Positions 31,635 to 42,960 of a stretch of DNA of 64,000 bases are shown piece by piece. How positions within the stretch are numbered: the first letter of the stretch is position 1; the number at the start of each line of letters is the position of its first letter. The notes beneath the pieces are model-generated. The model ran no database searches. It was given only the letters and a program-made list of their open reading frames with translations, and was not told where the DNA came from. Source of the DNA: Macrotis lagotis (Eukaryota; Chordata; Mammalia; Peramelemorphia; Peramelidae); contig NC_133660.1 in the NCBI RefSeq assembly GCF_037893015.1, positions 165,480,283 to 165,544,282 on the forward strand, given 5' to 3'. Both the position numbers and the translations under genes were made by a program.

Positions 31635-32733
31635 ATCTATTCATTTAATTTTTAAAACATTTTTGGGTTCCAAATTCTATCTCTTTCTCTGAGAGAGAGA
31701 CAGAGAGAGAAAAGGAGGGAGGGAGAGAAAAAGAAACAAAGCTCTCTCCAGGTTCTACTCATATCACATTGTATCAGTTCATATAAGTCTTTCAATTTTT
31801 TTTTCCTGAATTCATCCTGCTTACCACTTTCTTAAAGTACAATAATCTTCATTACTATCATATGCCACAACTTGTTTATCTATTCCCCAATTGATGGGCA
31901 ACCCCTCAATTTCCAATTCTTAGCCTCTACTGCTATAAATATTGTTGTACAATAAGTTCTTTTCCCTTTTAAAAAAATCTCTTTGAAATGTAGACCTGGT
32001 AGTGGTATTGCTGGAGCAAAGGATATGCATAACTTTATATTCCTTTGGGGATAGTTCCAAATTGCTCCCCAGAATGGTTGGATCAGTTTACAACTCTACT
32101 AAGAGTGCATTACTGTCCCAGTTTTCATATTCATACATATAATATATATATATAAAATATTATTTTAGCCAGTGTGATAGGTATGAGGTAGTATAGCTCA
32201 GAGTTGTTTTAATTTCCATTTCTCTAATCAATTGTAATTTAGAGCATTTTCTCTGACTATTGATAAGCTTTGATTTCCTCATCTGAAAACTGCCTGTTCA
32301 TATTCTCTGACCTTTGGGAAATGACTTGTAGTCTTATAAGTTTGACTCAATTCTCTACAAAGATACTTGTAAAAAAATTTCCTAGCTTATTGCTTTCCTT
32401 CTAATTTTGATTGCATTGGTTTTGCAAAAAGTTTTTAATTTATATATTCACAATTATCCATTTTATATTTTGTAATGTCCTCTATTTCATCTGGTTCTAC
32501 ACTCTTCCCTGCTCCACAGATCTGACAGGTAAGCCATTCTAACGTCTCCTGATTTGCTTATAGATCACCCTTTATGTGTAAAAATATGTATTCCTTTGAC
32601 CTTATCTTGGTATATAGTATAATATAGTTTCTGTCACACTGTTTTTCAAATTTCTCAGCAATTTCTGTCAAATAAAATTTTGTCCCAAAAGTTTGGGTCT
32701 TTGCATGATCCCATTTTTCTTATTAAAAACCTC
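31635..32733 (-). mobile_element. L1 3' region
   Basis: Antisense L1 3' text can be followed for about 1.1 kb: 'attccccaattgatgggcaa' (31884), 'cagaatggttggatcagttt' (32072), 'atttccatttctctaatcaa' (32212), 'actgcctgttcatattctct' (32289) and 'tttttgcaaaaagttttt'-type text. The part near 31760-31900 corresponds to the ORF2 C-terminal zone seen at 9.0 and 20.1 kb but is more decayed. A GA-rich tract lies at 31682-31740. Confidence 0.65.
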
Positions 32734-33645
32734 TAGTGAGGTAGAACCAAGATGGTGAAATGACAAATAAAATCAAACTCTACCTGAAAACTTTTTCAAA
32801 TAGATCTAGAAAATGTGTCAAACTGAACACTGTTAAGGAAATTTAAGGAAAAAAATAGTCATTTTTCCAACCAAGATCAAGACAAGGAGACAGACAAAAG
32901 TCTGCAGATACTGGGGATGAAATCTAGCCAGGAACAAATGGGTGAGGAATTCCATTGCAAAGAGAAGAGGTGCATTAGATAGGAAGAAGTTCCAAAACTA
33001 CCACAGAGGGACCTAAACTGGTTTAAGATGCAGGGATACATGCAAACTGTCAACTTAGCTGTTTACTACTTCCTAGACACATACCTAGAACTGATTGAGA
33101 AGGGGACATGTGCCTGGCAATGGTGGTCCTAGGTGAGGAGAAATTTTGGTACCTAGTCTGTGTTTAAAAAAAGGAGTAAGACCAGAAGCAAATAGCAGCC
33201 ATGTGGATCTGATCCCAGGAGAGGAGTCAAATCTCAGTTCCAGGTTCTAAGAAGACTAGACTGAAGTATTAGAGGAATAACTAGAGAAGGAATCTCAAAC
33301 CAAAGAAGAACCTGCTGCTCTGTCTCTTGAAACTCTAGTTGTCCAACTGGTTAATTCTGGCTAAGTCCAGAAGCATTCTACTGAAACTCTAACCAGATCA
33401 AGACCACCAGTATGTTGTTCAGACCCAAACATAGGTCAGAAACTAAAAGAGCTCAGGCTAGAAAGTTAATATTCAGATTCTGCCCTGGCCCAGATCATTT
33501 AGAGAGTATAAACTGTCCCTGAGATCCTAGAATACACATTCAGTATTCCAAGAAATACACAGTACAAGCAGCCCATATATTTTTCTAGAAGGGTACAGAT
33601 CCTGACCCTAATATAAAGCCTGAAGTCAGGAAATAGACCGGAAGA

Positions 33646-34258
33646 ATGAGAAAAAAACAATCCTACAATAAAAAGATATGGATGTTCAAACAGCAATGCT
33701 CAAGACACAAAAGTAGAAGAAGAGAATTTTCTATAAGCAAAGATTCCAAAAAAGAAAAAGCCACAGTGTGGTCACAAATCCAACTAGAATTCCTGGGAGA
33801 GATAAGCAAGAATTTTTTCAATGTTTAAAACTTTCTTTTTTTATAAATGAAATAAAAAAACTAGAAGGAAAAATTTGGAAAAGAAATGAGAGTACTAGCA
33901 GAGAGGGAAAGGGAATTAACAGCTCAGCATAACAGGTACAAAATCTTGTCCAAGTAACAAATTCTTTAAAAATTAGAACAGACAAAATAAAAGTTAGTCA
34001 TATTATGATTCAACAAAAAAATATTAAAACAAAATCAAAAGACAGAAAAAGGAGAAAATGTATTGTCTTACAGCAAAAGCAACTAACCTAGAAAACAGAA
34101 TAAGAAGAGAAAATTTAGGAATCTTTAGGCTATCAGAAAATCAAGACCAAAAAAAAAACCCCAACTTAGATATCATACTTCATGAATTCACAAGAGAATA
34201 CTGCTCAGACCTTTTAGAACCAGAGGACAATATAGAAATAAAAACTAGTCACCTCTAG
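33646..34258 (+). pseudogene. L1-type ORF1 protein, broken (HAL1 copy C)
   Basis: Two open pieces in different frames. The second (34058-34258) has 'LENRIRRENLGIFRLSENQD' and 'LDIILHEFTREYCSDLLEPE', the RRM start of L1 ORF1p. The first (33646-33828) corresponds to the region around the coiled coil. More decayed than copy A, so older. Confidence 0.7.
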
Positions 34259-34433
34259 AAAGAAATTGCAAATGAAAACTCCCCAGGAACCTTAAACTCA
34301 AAATTCAGTGATTCAAAGTCAATGAGAAAATAATACAAGAAGACATAAAGAAGGAATCCAAGTAATGGGAAATTACAATTAGATCATATACTATTTAGTA
34401 GTCAACATTTCTATCTTTGAAATAAAATATTCT

Positions 34434-34593
34434 GGGGACAGCTAGGTGGCACAATGGATAGAGCACCAGCCCCAGAGTCAGGAGGTCCTAAGTTCAAATG
34501 CGGCCTCAGACACTTAATAATTACCTAGCTATGTGACCTTGGACAAGTCACTTAACTCCATTGCCTTGCAAAAAACAACCATAAAAGAAATGG
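34434..34593 (+). mobile_element. WSINE1-like SINE inside HAL1 copy C
   Basis: Full unit. Target duplications aatattct at 34426-34433 and 34594-34601. Confidence 0.9.
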
Positions 34594-35307
34594 AATATTC
34601 TAGAGTTGGGTATATGATTCTAAAGGTTTACAACCAAGAATAACTTACCCAGAAAAAAATAGTATATAACCATGTTGGGTGGGGTGTAGTGAGGAGAGAG
34701 AATGGACTTTTAATGAAGTAGAGTACTTCCAGGAAATCCTGATGAAAAGACCAGAACTGCAAACCCAGCAGTCATGAGAAACATCAAAAGGTAAACAATA
34801 GCAAACAATTATAAGAGACTAAATAAAGAAAAACTACATACAGCCTAATCAGAATCCTATAACCATCAGAGATCAAAAACAGAGTCTAAATAAAAGACTA
34901 ATTAAAGGACTAATCAAACTAAGTGGTTCAGTTGTATTTTGATGACCTTAAAAAGGAATGAAAGGGGAAGGAAGAACAAATAAAAGAGAAATTATCTTAT
35001 ATAATTAGGGTATACAAGTAGCAGTTTATATGAACTGTGGAGAAGTGTGGAAAAGTATGTATATTCATTATACTGAACTTCACTTTCATCTGAACTGGTT
35101 AAAAGAAGAAATAATATACACATATACAAACACATACATAAATGCAAACATAAATTAGGTAAAAAAGATACATTTCACTCAGCAAATAAATGAGAAGAAA
35201 GGAGAGAAAAGGGAAATAGATTAAGGGGAGAGACTCAGTCCTAGGCAAAAATAAACTCAAAATAAGGATGTACAAAAATACTCATAGCAGTTCTTTTTGT
35301 GATAGGG

Positions 35308-35391
35308 GATTGTCCATCATTTGGGGAATGGCTGAGCTAATGGCATATAAATATAATGGTATATTACTGTGATATAAGAAATGACAAAGGG
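35308..35391 (+). pseudogene. L1 ORF2 C-terminus-like remnant in HAL1 copy C
   Basis: One frame reads DCPSFGEWLS, a stop, then 'WHINIMVYYCDIRNDKG'. The spacing of CP, W, WHI..M, YY and I.ND matches the C-terminus of L1 ORF2 (CPT....W...WHI..MEYY..I.NDE in human L1, from memory). It is untranslated debris here but shows what the HAL1 3' region derives from. Confidence 0.55.
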
Positions 35392-35695
35392 TGGTTTCAG
35401 AGTAATCTGGAAAGGCTTATATGATTCAATGCAGTGAAACGACTAGAACTAGCATAATAATTCCCAAAGTAATAACAAAGACAAGCAACTTTGAAAGACT
35501 TAGGAATTCTAATCAGTCATGATTCCAGAGGGTTCATGATGAAACAAGTAACCCATCTCCTGAGAGAGGTGTTGGAAAGTACAGACTGAATGAGAATTTT
35601 TGAAGATGATCAATGTGAAGATGCATGTTGTTTGACTATCCATGTTTGTAATAGGTTTTGATTTTTTTTCTTTTTCAGTTGTGGGGAATATAAAA

Positions 35696-35925
35696 TGGAT
35701 GGAAGGTAAATTTTTGTTGATTGAAAATAATATTTAATTTTAGAAATATTCTGGTGAAGGAGTTTTTACAGTCAATCAGGTGTTATACTGAGCAGTGGGA
35801 GGAAAGATACAAGGGAAAAGGAAGGAAGGAAGAAGAGAAAGAAAGAAAGATAAAAAGGAGGACAATTCCTCACCTCAATGAGAGCTCACATTCATTCTTC
35901 CCCTCACCTTCCCCCCATTCAAACA
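35696..35925. other. Short unique spacer with purine-rich tract
   Basis: A GGAA/GAAA-rich stretch at 35810-35865; otherwise unassigned. Confidence 0.4.
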
Positions 35926-35934
35926 TAAATTCCT

Positions 35935-35970
35935 TATTTATTTATTTGTTTGTTTGTTTGTTTGTTTTCC

Positions 35971-36003
<33 letters not shown>

Positions 36004-36290
36004 AATATAATTTTCAGTATTTATCCTTTTACAAACTTTTTTAGTTTCACATTTTTCCAGCACCTCCCCTCTTTCTCATTCCTCATGGAGACAATCAATC
36101 TGATACACATTGTACATGTAAAATAGCATTTAACATATTTCTGTATTAATCAAGTTGTGAAAGAAAAACTAGAAATAAGGGGAAGTAAAATATAAGGAAA
36201 AAAGAAAAACATGAAAGAAATTTTTTTTAAAAATGAACATAGTATGCTTTGTTCTGAATTCAGAATCCATGTTTTTTTTTCAATGAGTTA
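35935..36290 (-). mobile_element. L1 3' end
   Basis: A (TTTA)n(TTTG)n start and a TA tract (35965-36003) are followed by 'acaaacttttttagtttcac' 'atttttccagcacctcccct' and 'aacatagtatgctttgttct', aligning with 19720-19975 of the other L1 3' end. Confidence 0.65.
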
Positions 36291-36535
36291 ACATTCTAAT
36301 GGAGTAAAGACAATATATATAAAAGGTGGGGCAGCTAGGTAGTTCAGTGGATAGAGCAACAGCCTTGGAGTCAGGAGTACCTGAGTTCAAATCTGGTTTC
36401 AGACACTTAATAATTACCTAGCTGTGTGGCCTTGGGCAAGCAACTTAAACCCAATGCCTAGCATAAGCTAAAAATATAAAAGGAATCAGAAAAGTGGAGA
36501 GGAGGAAATAGTTTAAGAAAAAAGACCAGAAAGTA
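36291..36535 (-). mobile_element. L2 scrap split by a WSINE
   Basis: 'gttaacattctaatggagta' and, after the SINE, 'ggaatcagaaaagtggagag' resemble antisense L2. Confidence 0.4.
36327..36473 (+). mobile_element. WSINE1-like SINE
   Basis: Full head. The tail is altered ('caatgcctagcataagctaa'). Target duplications atataaaagg at 36317-36326 and 36474-36483. Confidence 0.9.
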
Positions 36536-36566
36536 AGGAGTGGAGCCCAGAAAAGATTCAAGCAGT

Positions 36567-37593
36567 GAATGAGACTGGCCCAGAAAAATTGGGAAGAGAA
36601 ATGAGGGAGATGCAGGAAAAAGATGAAAACCAAGTCACCAGCTTAGTCAAGGAGAAACAAAAAAAAAAATGCTGAAGAAAATAACATACTAAAAACTAGG
36701 TTAGGTCAAATGGAAAAAAAAGTTCAAAAAGTTAATGAGGAAAAAATAATTAAATAGCAGAAATGGCCAGACAGAAAAGAAGATAAGAAAGCTCTCTGAA
36801 GAAAATAAATCCTTCAAATATAGAATGGAGCTAAAGGAAGCTGATGATTTTGTGAGGAATCAAGACACAGTAAAATAATAACAAAAGAATGAAAAACTAG
36901 AAGAAAACATGAAATGTCTCATTTTAAAAAAAACAATAGATATGGAAAACAGAACCAGGAGAAACAATCTAAAAATTATTGGGCTACCTGAAAGTCTGAT
37001 CAGGATAAAAGTCGACTTCATTTTTAAAGAATTTCTAAAAAAAAATTGTCCTGATATCTTAGAAGCAAAGGACAAAATAGAAACTGAGAGAATACACCAA
37101 TCTACTGAAAGAGATCCAGAAGAAAATAACCTTCAGGAACATTATAGCCAAGTTCCAGAACTCTCAAGTCAAAGAGAAAATATTATAAGCAGCCAGGATA
37201 AAACAATTCAAATATCATGGAGCTACAGTCAGGATCATACAGGACTTAGCAGCATCCACAATAAAGGCTCATAGGGCTTGGAATATAATATTCCAGAAGG
37301 CAAAAGAGCTTGGAAAACAACTGAGAATCAACTACCCAGTGAAACTGAACATCCTCTTCCAGGGGAAAAGATGGACTTTCAATGAAACAGATGAATTTCA
37401 AATGTTCCTATTGAAACGGTCAGAGCTGAACAGAAAGTTTAATCTTCAAATACAGGACTCAGGTGAAACACAGAGAGGGTGGGTGAAAAGGGTAAATTAT
37501 GAGGGATTTAATGATAATGAACTGCGTGTATTCCTGCATGGGGAGATGATACTGATAATACTGATAATACTCATGAACCTTTTCATTTATTAG
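36567..37593 (+). pseudogene. L1-type ORF1 protein, broken (HAL1 copy B)
   Basis: The coiled coil is interrupted by stops. The RRM piece is open at 36909-37274 ('DMENRTRRNNLKIIGLPESL'), and the C-terminal domain continues in another frame, with 'KQFKYHGATVRIIQDLAA' then the open piece 37339-37593 ('KLNILFQGKRWTFNETDEFQ'). After the usual C-terminal end the frame stays open for about 25 more residues ('MFLLKRSELNRKFNLQIQ'), a feature of this subfamily. Confidence 0.75.
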
Positions 37594-38004
37594 AGCTGTT
37601 AAAAGGAGCTTATATAGACAAGGCAAAGGGGGGAGCTGAATATGGAGGCATAATATATTGCAAAAATGGAGTCAATGGGTAAAAAGGAAATGTACTGGGA
37701 GAAAGGAGAAATAGAATAGACTAAGATATTTCATGTAAAAGAGTCAAGAAATAGATTTTGCAATGGTATGGAAGCGGGGAAGGTGAGGGGGATCGAGAGA
37801 GCCTTCATTCTCATCAGAAATGGCTAAGAAAGGAAACAGCATAATATACTTAATAGGGCATAGAAATCTAGGAGAAAAAGGAGAGAAGGGGGATGGGAGA
37901 AAGGGGACAAGGGAATAGAGCAGGGGATGTAGGGGACAGAGGAGAGGGTAGATCATGGGAGAGGATAGTCAGATTGAACACATTTTCTTTTTTACTTTTT
38001 TTCA

Positions 38005-38130
38005 GGGTGGTAGGATTGGATAGCCTGTCCAGGACCACGGGGTTGGGTGGTTGCTGGGTCTCTAAGTGGAAAATATAGGCTTGGGGTCTCTTGCCCCAGA
38101 GCGGGTCTGTGCCACTCTGCTGTCCCACAG
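38005..38130 (-). mobile_element. SINE-derived block shared with HAL1 copy A
   Basis: Reads on the minus strand as a worn SINE ('cagcaaccacccaaccccgt' 'ggtcctggacaggctatcca'). It occupies the same site as 1278-1415 in copy A. Confidence 0.6.
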
Positions 38131-38445
38131 CACACTTTTGAAGAGGGACAGAGTGAAAGGAGAGAGAAAATATAATAATTGGTAATGGGGAGAAATGGAT
38201 GGATGGCATTACAAGCAGCAACAGCAACTGTGGAAAAATATGGAAGTAACTTCTCTGCTGGACTTATGATAAAGACCGTGATCTACCCCCAGAGACAGAG
38301 CTGATGGTGTCAGAACACAGACTGAAGCACATTTTTTTCTCTTTCTTTCACTTTATTTCATGTGAGGTTTTTTTATTTTTGTGGGGGGGAGGGGTATTTT
38401 GTTTACTCTTACACATATGCAAATAAATTTTAAAAAGAAAAAATA

Positions 38446-39300
38446 TTTTTGACTAAAGCTTAACTGATAAAGGGAAACTAATTGAAAGGTCAGAGATAGA
38501 AGACCAAGGAAAATCCAGGTTGGTCCTTCAGAATCATTCTGATTTTTCAGTATGAGCATCTACCTTTTGAAGTGGCTTATTTTCGAGGAGAGTAAGAATA
38601 ATAGTGATCTAAACACCTGCCAAAGTTCTGCAGTTTTCTGAATGAACTTCTCTGTTGCAGAGACTTTGGCTGTTTGACTTAAATATTCTACAGGAACTGC
38701 ATGAAAATTCATGGGAGGAAAAATGTTGTTTCCTGATATCGGATGCTGACTTGGCAAGCTTCCCCAGAACTCAAAAGCTTATTAACACAAACCTATACTA
38801 AGTCAACCTTTTCCTACCAAATACTAGAAGCCTGCATTTATCATTTGAGTTCAGACTAAATTTGGAGGCACAAACCACAGCAAGTAGAAAGAGGATGCTT
38901 ATAGAAAACAAAAGTCCAACTAAGGATGTTTTATAAGTAAATACTAGGAAAGACTCAAGGGAAGTATTAGTTTAGATCCCCCAAAATAGTTGTGTTAAGC
39001 ATTTATCTAATTATATTATGTCTGAAATGTCATAATATCATTATGTCTTGAATTCTAGTGTTTACCAAGAATCTGTGTACTGATTCATAAAAAGGTATAT
39101 CTAGAGGAATTTAAAGTATCTAGAGGAATATAAAGGAAACATTTAATTATGTTAGCAACTAGTCCAGTGCTGTGTACATAGTTGATAGATAAGAGTTTGA
39201 TGAATTCTAATTGAAATGCAAAGTAAAACTTTTAATTTCTCATTTATAAATCTTTTTAGTAACACAGTGTACCATCAGTAACTGCTGAGCACTTTGCAAG
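38446..39300. other. Mostly unique DNA with small repeats
   Basis: A 65-codon minus frame (38560-38757) has no domain I know. A 19-bp tandem pair 'tatctagaggaatttaaag' lies at 39098-39135. 39165-39215 is an L2-like tail. Confidence 0.4.
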
Positions 39301-40420
39301 GGACCTGCTTGTATTAAAAAAAAAAGAAGTTAACTAAATGGACATTCGTTCTCTCACCATACTCTCCTGGAAGGGGTTGGGATACAGTATCCAAAGCATC
39401 CTCATGGCATTGTCAGTTGTCCTCAGACATTCTTATTTTAGACTTTTCAGAGGTTTCTCCAAGTGCTGCCAAATCAAAAATTCTTCAGGCACTATTTACT
39501 AAACCTGCTGGAGTATTTTGCTATCCCAGAAAAGTTCAGTGTGTTTATTCCCCCAAGATTAGAAGACGATGGAGTCACTGTGCTGCTTCCCCTTTATTTT
39601 ACCATTCCCCACCAGTTCTCAAGGTCAAGTGCTATATTGATGTAAAAAAATCCAGGGGGGAAGCAAGAGGACACAGGAAAACAGATACTGGTAATCCAGA
39701 GGCAAAACAGGAAGAGTAAGAGGAACCTGAATGTACAACAGACAAACTCAGCAGGTATAGAAAAGAAAGAAAGAAAGAAAACACACAGCTTGCCCCTCTG
39801 ACAGAGTCACATTGTAATCCCTGGGAAGCAGCAATTTCTCAGTAATAGTTCTGTCACTCTTTTCTTTCCAAAAACTCTGAGCCCCATGGTGGTAACCCCT
39901 GAGTCATCAAATTATTTTTCTACACAGGTGTCACTGCATTTTTGCATGCCTGGTGAGCTCCCAGATGTTCAGATTTGGCCCAGGAACCAGTTCCTTTCGG
40001 TCCACAGTAACTTCCGTTTTGATTCAGACTTTCAAGTTGTGCCTCATATCCATTTCCCCGTGGTGTAACCTTCTTGTTTGTTGTCTTCTATTTCAGTAGC
40101 AAAATCCTTGGCCAGGAGAAGTACCCAAGAAGTGCCAATGAAAACAATATGGTTTGCATGACCTACTTCTTTCCTTTTCTTTTAGCTGGAAGTCAGCAAA
40201 GAAGGAGTTGGTTATTTTCCACTGCTGCACCCTTGGCAATATTATCAGAAGTATAGATTCTGATAGAGATACCAGGATATGTATCATGTCCTATAGCAGA
40301 GGAATTCTTTTAAATGACATGTGCTAATTGAATCATCTTGCTTTCCTTTCCACTGATTTTTCCAGCTAGTATATTTCCTTCTCTATACAGCCACACTAGA
40401 AAGTGTTTATGTTTTTGGCA
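39301..40420. other. Unique DNA with unassigned open frames
   Basis: The longest frame is 100 codons (39417-39719, plus), overlapped by a 60-codon frame in another phase. It has no recognised domain, no clear splice context and ends in a purine-rich stretch with a (GAAA)n tract near 39762-39780. Most likely chance; an unidentified exon cannot be excluded. Confidence 0.3.
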
Positions 40421-40424
40421 ACTC

Positions 40425-40760
40425 TGCAGAGGGAAAAAGCATCAGGCTTAGAGTTGGGTTTGAATCTCAGCCCTGGCTCTTAATTTTTGTGTGACTTTGG
40501 GCAAGTAGATTCATATCTCTGGCCCTCAATTTCTCTATCTGCAAAATGAGGGCTTGGACCACATGGCCTCTAAGATCTCTTCTCTGGCTTTAAATCTGTG
40601 ATACTATGATTCTATGAAAAAAAAGTCAGAATTTGGGTTCAAATCCAAATCCTCATATTTATTAAATGTGTGATCTTGAAGAAATCTTTTTAAAGCTTTA
40701 GTCTTCAGTTTCTTCACTGAGGTCTTTCACAGCTCTAAATCTTATTATTGGTAATTGCCA
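40425..40760 (+). mobile_element. Two adjacent SINEs with CR1-like tails
   Basis: 40425-40620: 'ggcttagagttgggtttgaa', 'tgactttgggcaagtagatt', 'ggccctcaatttctctatct', 'gatactatgattctatgaaa'. 40625-40760: 'gaatttgggttcaaatccaa' to 'gtctttcacagctctaaatc'. Confidence 0.65.
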
Positions 40761-40819
40761 CTTTAGTAAAAACTGAATTCTTCCAATGATCTTGATGAAC
40801 TGAGTCTCTAAAACTGGTC

Positions 40820-41018
40820 TTTCTGAGACCATATCCAGACTGACATTTTATAGCTGTATGATCCTGGACAAGTCACATCATCCTGTTTGCTTTGGTTTTC
40901 TCATCTATAAAATGAGTTGGAAAAGGAAACAGCAAACCAGTCTAGTATCTTTGCCAAGAAAACCCCACTAGGCACATGAAGGGTAAGGTATGCCTGAAAT
41001 GACTGATCAACAACAAAC
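40820..41018 (+). mobile_element. MAR1-type SINE
   Basis: 'ctggacaagtcacatcatcc', 'ctataaaatgagttggaaaa', 'tttgccaagaaaaccccact' and the end 'aatgactgatcaacaacaaa'. Confidence 0.75.
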
Positions 41019-41019
41019 T

Positions 41020-41303
41020 TGTTAGGAACCATTGTGTATGGGAACATTGTGAATTATCTTCACCTGGTGTCCTTGAACACCAGAATCTTATTTTACTAAG
41101 TGCCACAGGAGTGGGAGTAGATTAGAGACTGGAAAGGTATTTAGGCACTGGTGTTTTGGTGAATAAATGGAGCACTCAGAGATCTTGATGGAGTACTTGT
41201 CTCCTTTGTCATCCTTGTCTCCCACCCCTCCAATGCTCACCTGGGGAGATTGAGGGAGTCCAGAGTGGGACTCAACATAGGAGTCCAGGAAAGGGACTCA
41301 ACA
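41020..41303 (+). repeat. Retroviral LTR-like fossil with adjoining primer-site-like motif
   Basis: A 284-bp unit from TGTTAG to CAACA contains an AATAAA at about 41161. Three bases on, at 41306-41323, comes 'tggcacccataaagggac', which matches the tRNA-Lys type primer binding site (TGGCGCCCGAACAGGGAC) at 14 of 18 positions. That points to a class II-like endogenous retrovirus. No second complete LTR is present. Old and broken. A DNA transposon with inverted ends is the alternative. Confidence 0.5.
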
Positions 41304-41388
41304 TATGGCACCCATAAAGGGACATAAAGGTGGTGTTATCTGAGTAAGGCCCAGAAGGAGGACATAGCAGATACAAGCAATAGAAGCA

Positions 41389-41434
41389 GGTGAAGATAAT
41401 TCAGTGTTCCCATACACAATGGTTCCCAATAAAA
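41389..41434 (-). repeat. Inverted copy of the LTR-like start
   Basis: 'cccatacacaatggttcc' and the bases before it are the reverse complement of the first 45 or so bases of the unit at 41020, with few differences. The two arms enclose about 320 bp. Confidence 0.6.
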
Positions 41435-42370
41435 ATTGATTGTTGATAGATTCAACAAAACTTCAATTAAATGAAATAATAATAAATACCTAAAAACAGT
41501 ATACAAACACAATATCCTAAATCCAATAGAAGCTCTTTACTCTTTAACATTCAAGTTCCTTGGATAAATCTGTGGCAACAATGTGACCCTCAGAGCCAAA
41601 AACCAATAATCCACAGCAGTAATTAAATCCACAACTAGAATCTGAAAGAGAACCCTGTATCCGATGATTCATGGCATGCCCTACTAGTAGGCACACCCCT
41701 CTGGAGAAAAGATCCAAGGCAAGAAAAGACTTGGGAATATTGTCCAAAGCATCAGGATATGTTCTACTACACTGAACTGGGGCAGTCTGGGTTTGAAGTG
41801 AATCCAGAGAAATTTGCCTTGGCTCCTTTTACCTTCACTGTAATTACTCCAGTGGCATATTTAGTGTTTGGGAATAACAGATGGTTTAAGAAAAATGGCC
41901 TTGCTATTTGTCCTTCAGTTACAGTGAGTCCCAGATGTGCCTTGTCAAAAGAAAGATTTAGGGAAAGGGAAATTATAGACTTGGACTCAAGGGCAGGATC
42001 TAAAAGCTTTATTTGGACTAATTGAAGGGTCACATTATACATAGCCTTGGAAAAGAGTCTTTCTTTAATCCTGTGACCAGGGAATGACAGTCACACCATC
42101 TTGATAAAGGCCAGGATGCAGATCCTTTCTTTTGAATGTATAAGGGTAAATAATGAGACCAACTGGGAGAGGCCCTAAAAAATTCCATGTTTCCATTAAT
42201 GGATTCTATTAACATCAACCCAACTGATTTCCCCCAATTTCACCAAAACTCTCCTCCAAAGAAGGAAACATAAGCTAGACTTGTACTATCCTCCTAATCA
42301 CAAAATAAACTAGTCCAGATAACAAGATGGAATCATTCCACTTAGTTGTGACATTTCCCTATTTGAGAAG
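41435..42370. other. Unassigned DNA beside the LTR-like fossil
   Basis: Minus-strand frames at 41544-41747 and 41767-42042 show no motif I can name. They may be debris of the neighbouring fossil or unrelated unique DNA. Confidence 0.25.
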
Positions 42371-42379
42371 GGTAAGGTG

Positions 42380-42590
42380 AATAAACATTTATATAATGCC
42401 TACCTCTTGTCAGGCATTGTAGTAAGTCTTTTACAAATATTATCTAATTTGATACTCAAAAAACCTATGAGGTAGGTACTATTAATATCCTTATTTTATA
42501 GTTGAAGAAACCGAGGAAAACAGGTTTGCCCAGGATCAAGGAACTTGATCTTCCTGACTCCCAGATCTTATTTTATCACCTATCAGTCTC
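42380..42590 (-). mobile_element. MIR
   Basis: 'tataatgcctacctcttgtc', 'ttacaaatattatctaattt', 'cctatgaggtaggtactatt' and 'tagttgaagaaaccgaggaa' are antisense MIR. Confidence 0.8.
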
Positions 42591-42744
42591 TTTGTGGGGT
42601 TAAGATAGGTGAAATAATTCCTTCTCTTCATCTTCATCTCTCCACTGCTAATTAAAAAGAAAATTGATATTACCTACTCCAGCTGACCACATTTTCCCTC
42701 TCTCCCTTGTACTAAAAGTAAATGACTTAGCTTCAAGTCAAGTC

Positions 42745-42960
42745 ACTGAAGAACCTACTATTACCATGCTCTGTGCTAAGGCTAGAAATACAAAGAAAGG
42801 TTAAAAAAAAAAGGTCTCTCCTCTCAAGAAGTTTACAGTCTAATGGAGGAGACAACACCCACCCAACTATGTACAAATAAGATAGGATAAATTGGAAATA
42901 ATCTCAGAGGGAAGGCTCTAAGATTAAGGAAAACTGGGGAAAGTTTCTTGTGTGTGGGAA
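42745..42960 (-). mobile_element. L2 3' end
   Basis: 'ctctgtgctaaggctagaaa', 'tctcaagaagtttacagtct' and 'aatggaggagacaacaccca' are antisense L2. Confidence 0.75.

Larger units (their letters stand above)
32734..35695 (+). mobile_element. HAL1-like LINE, copy C (second subfamily)
   Basis: It starts with the L1-type 5' motif 'agaaccaagatggtgaaatg', followed by about 900 bp of 5' UTR, a decayed ORF1 (33646-34258 and on to about 34430) and a 3' region ending near 'aataatatttaatttta'. No reverse transcriptase zone lies between ORF1 and the 3' end, so it is ORF1-only and close to full length. The 3' region differs from copies A and B and carries a piece like the L1 ORF2 C-terminus at 35308-35391. 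A WSINE interrupts it. Confidence 0.65.
36540..38445 (+). mobile_element. 5'-truncated HAL1-like LINE, copy B
   Basis: It begins inside ORF1 at the part equal to about residue 25 of copy A and runs to an AAATAAATTTTAAAAAG-type 3' end near 38435. The ORF1 and 3' regions align with copy A in the same order (for example 'ctgtggaaaaatatggaagt' and 'gggtattttgtttactc'). No ORF2. The SINE-derived antisense block shared with copy A lies at about 38005-38130. Confidence 0.75.

Noticed and set aside
41767-42042. Possible retroviral pro/pol or dUTPase-like peptide beside the LTR-like fossil
   Set aside because: The order and spacing of motifs did not fit any retroviral domain, so I leave the segment unassigned.
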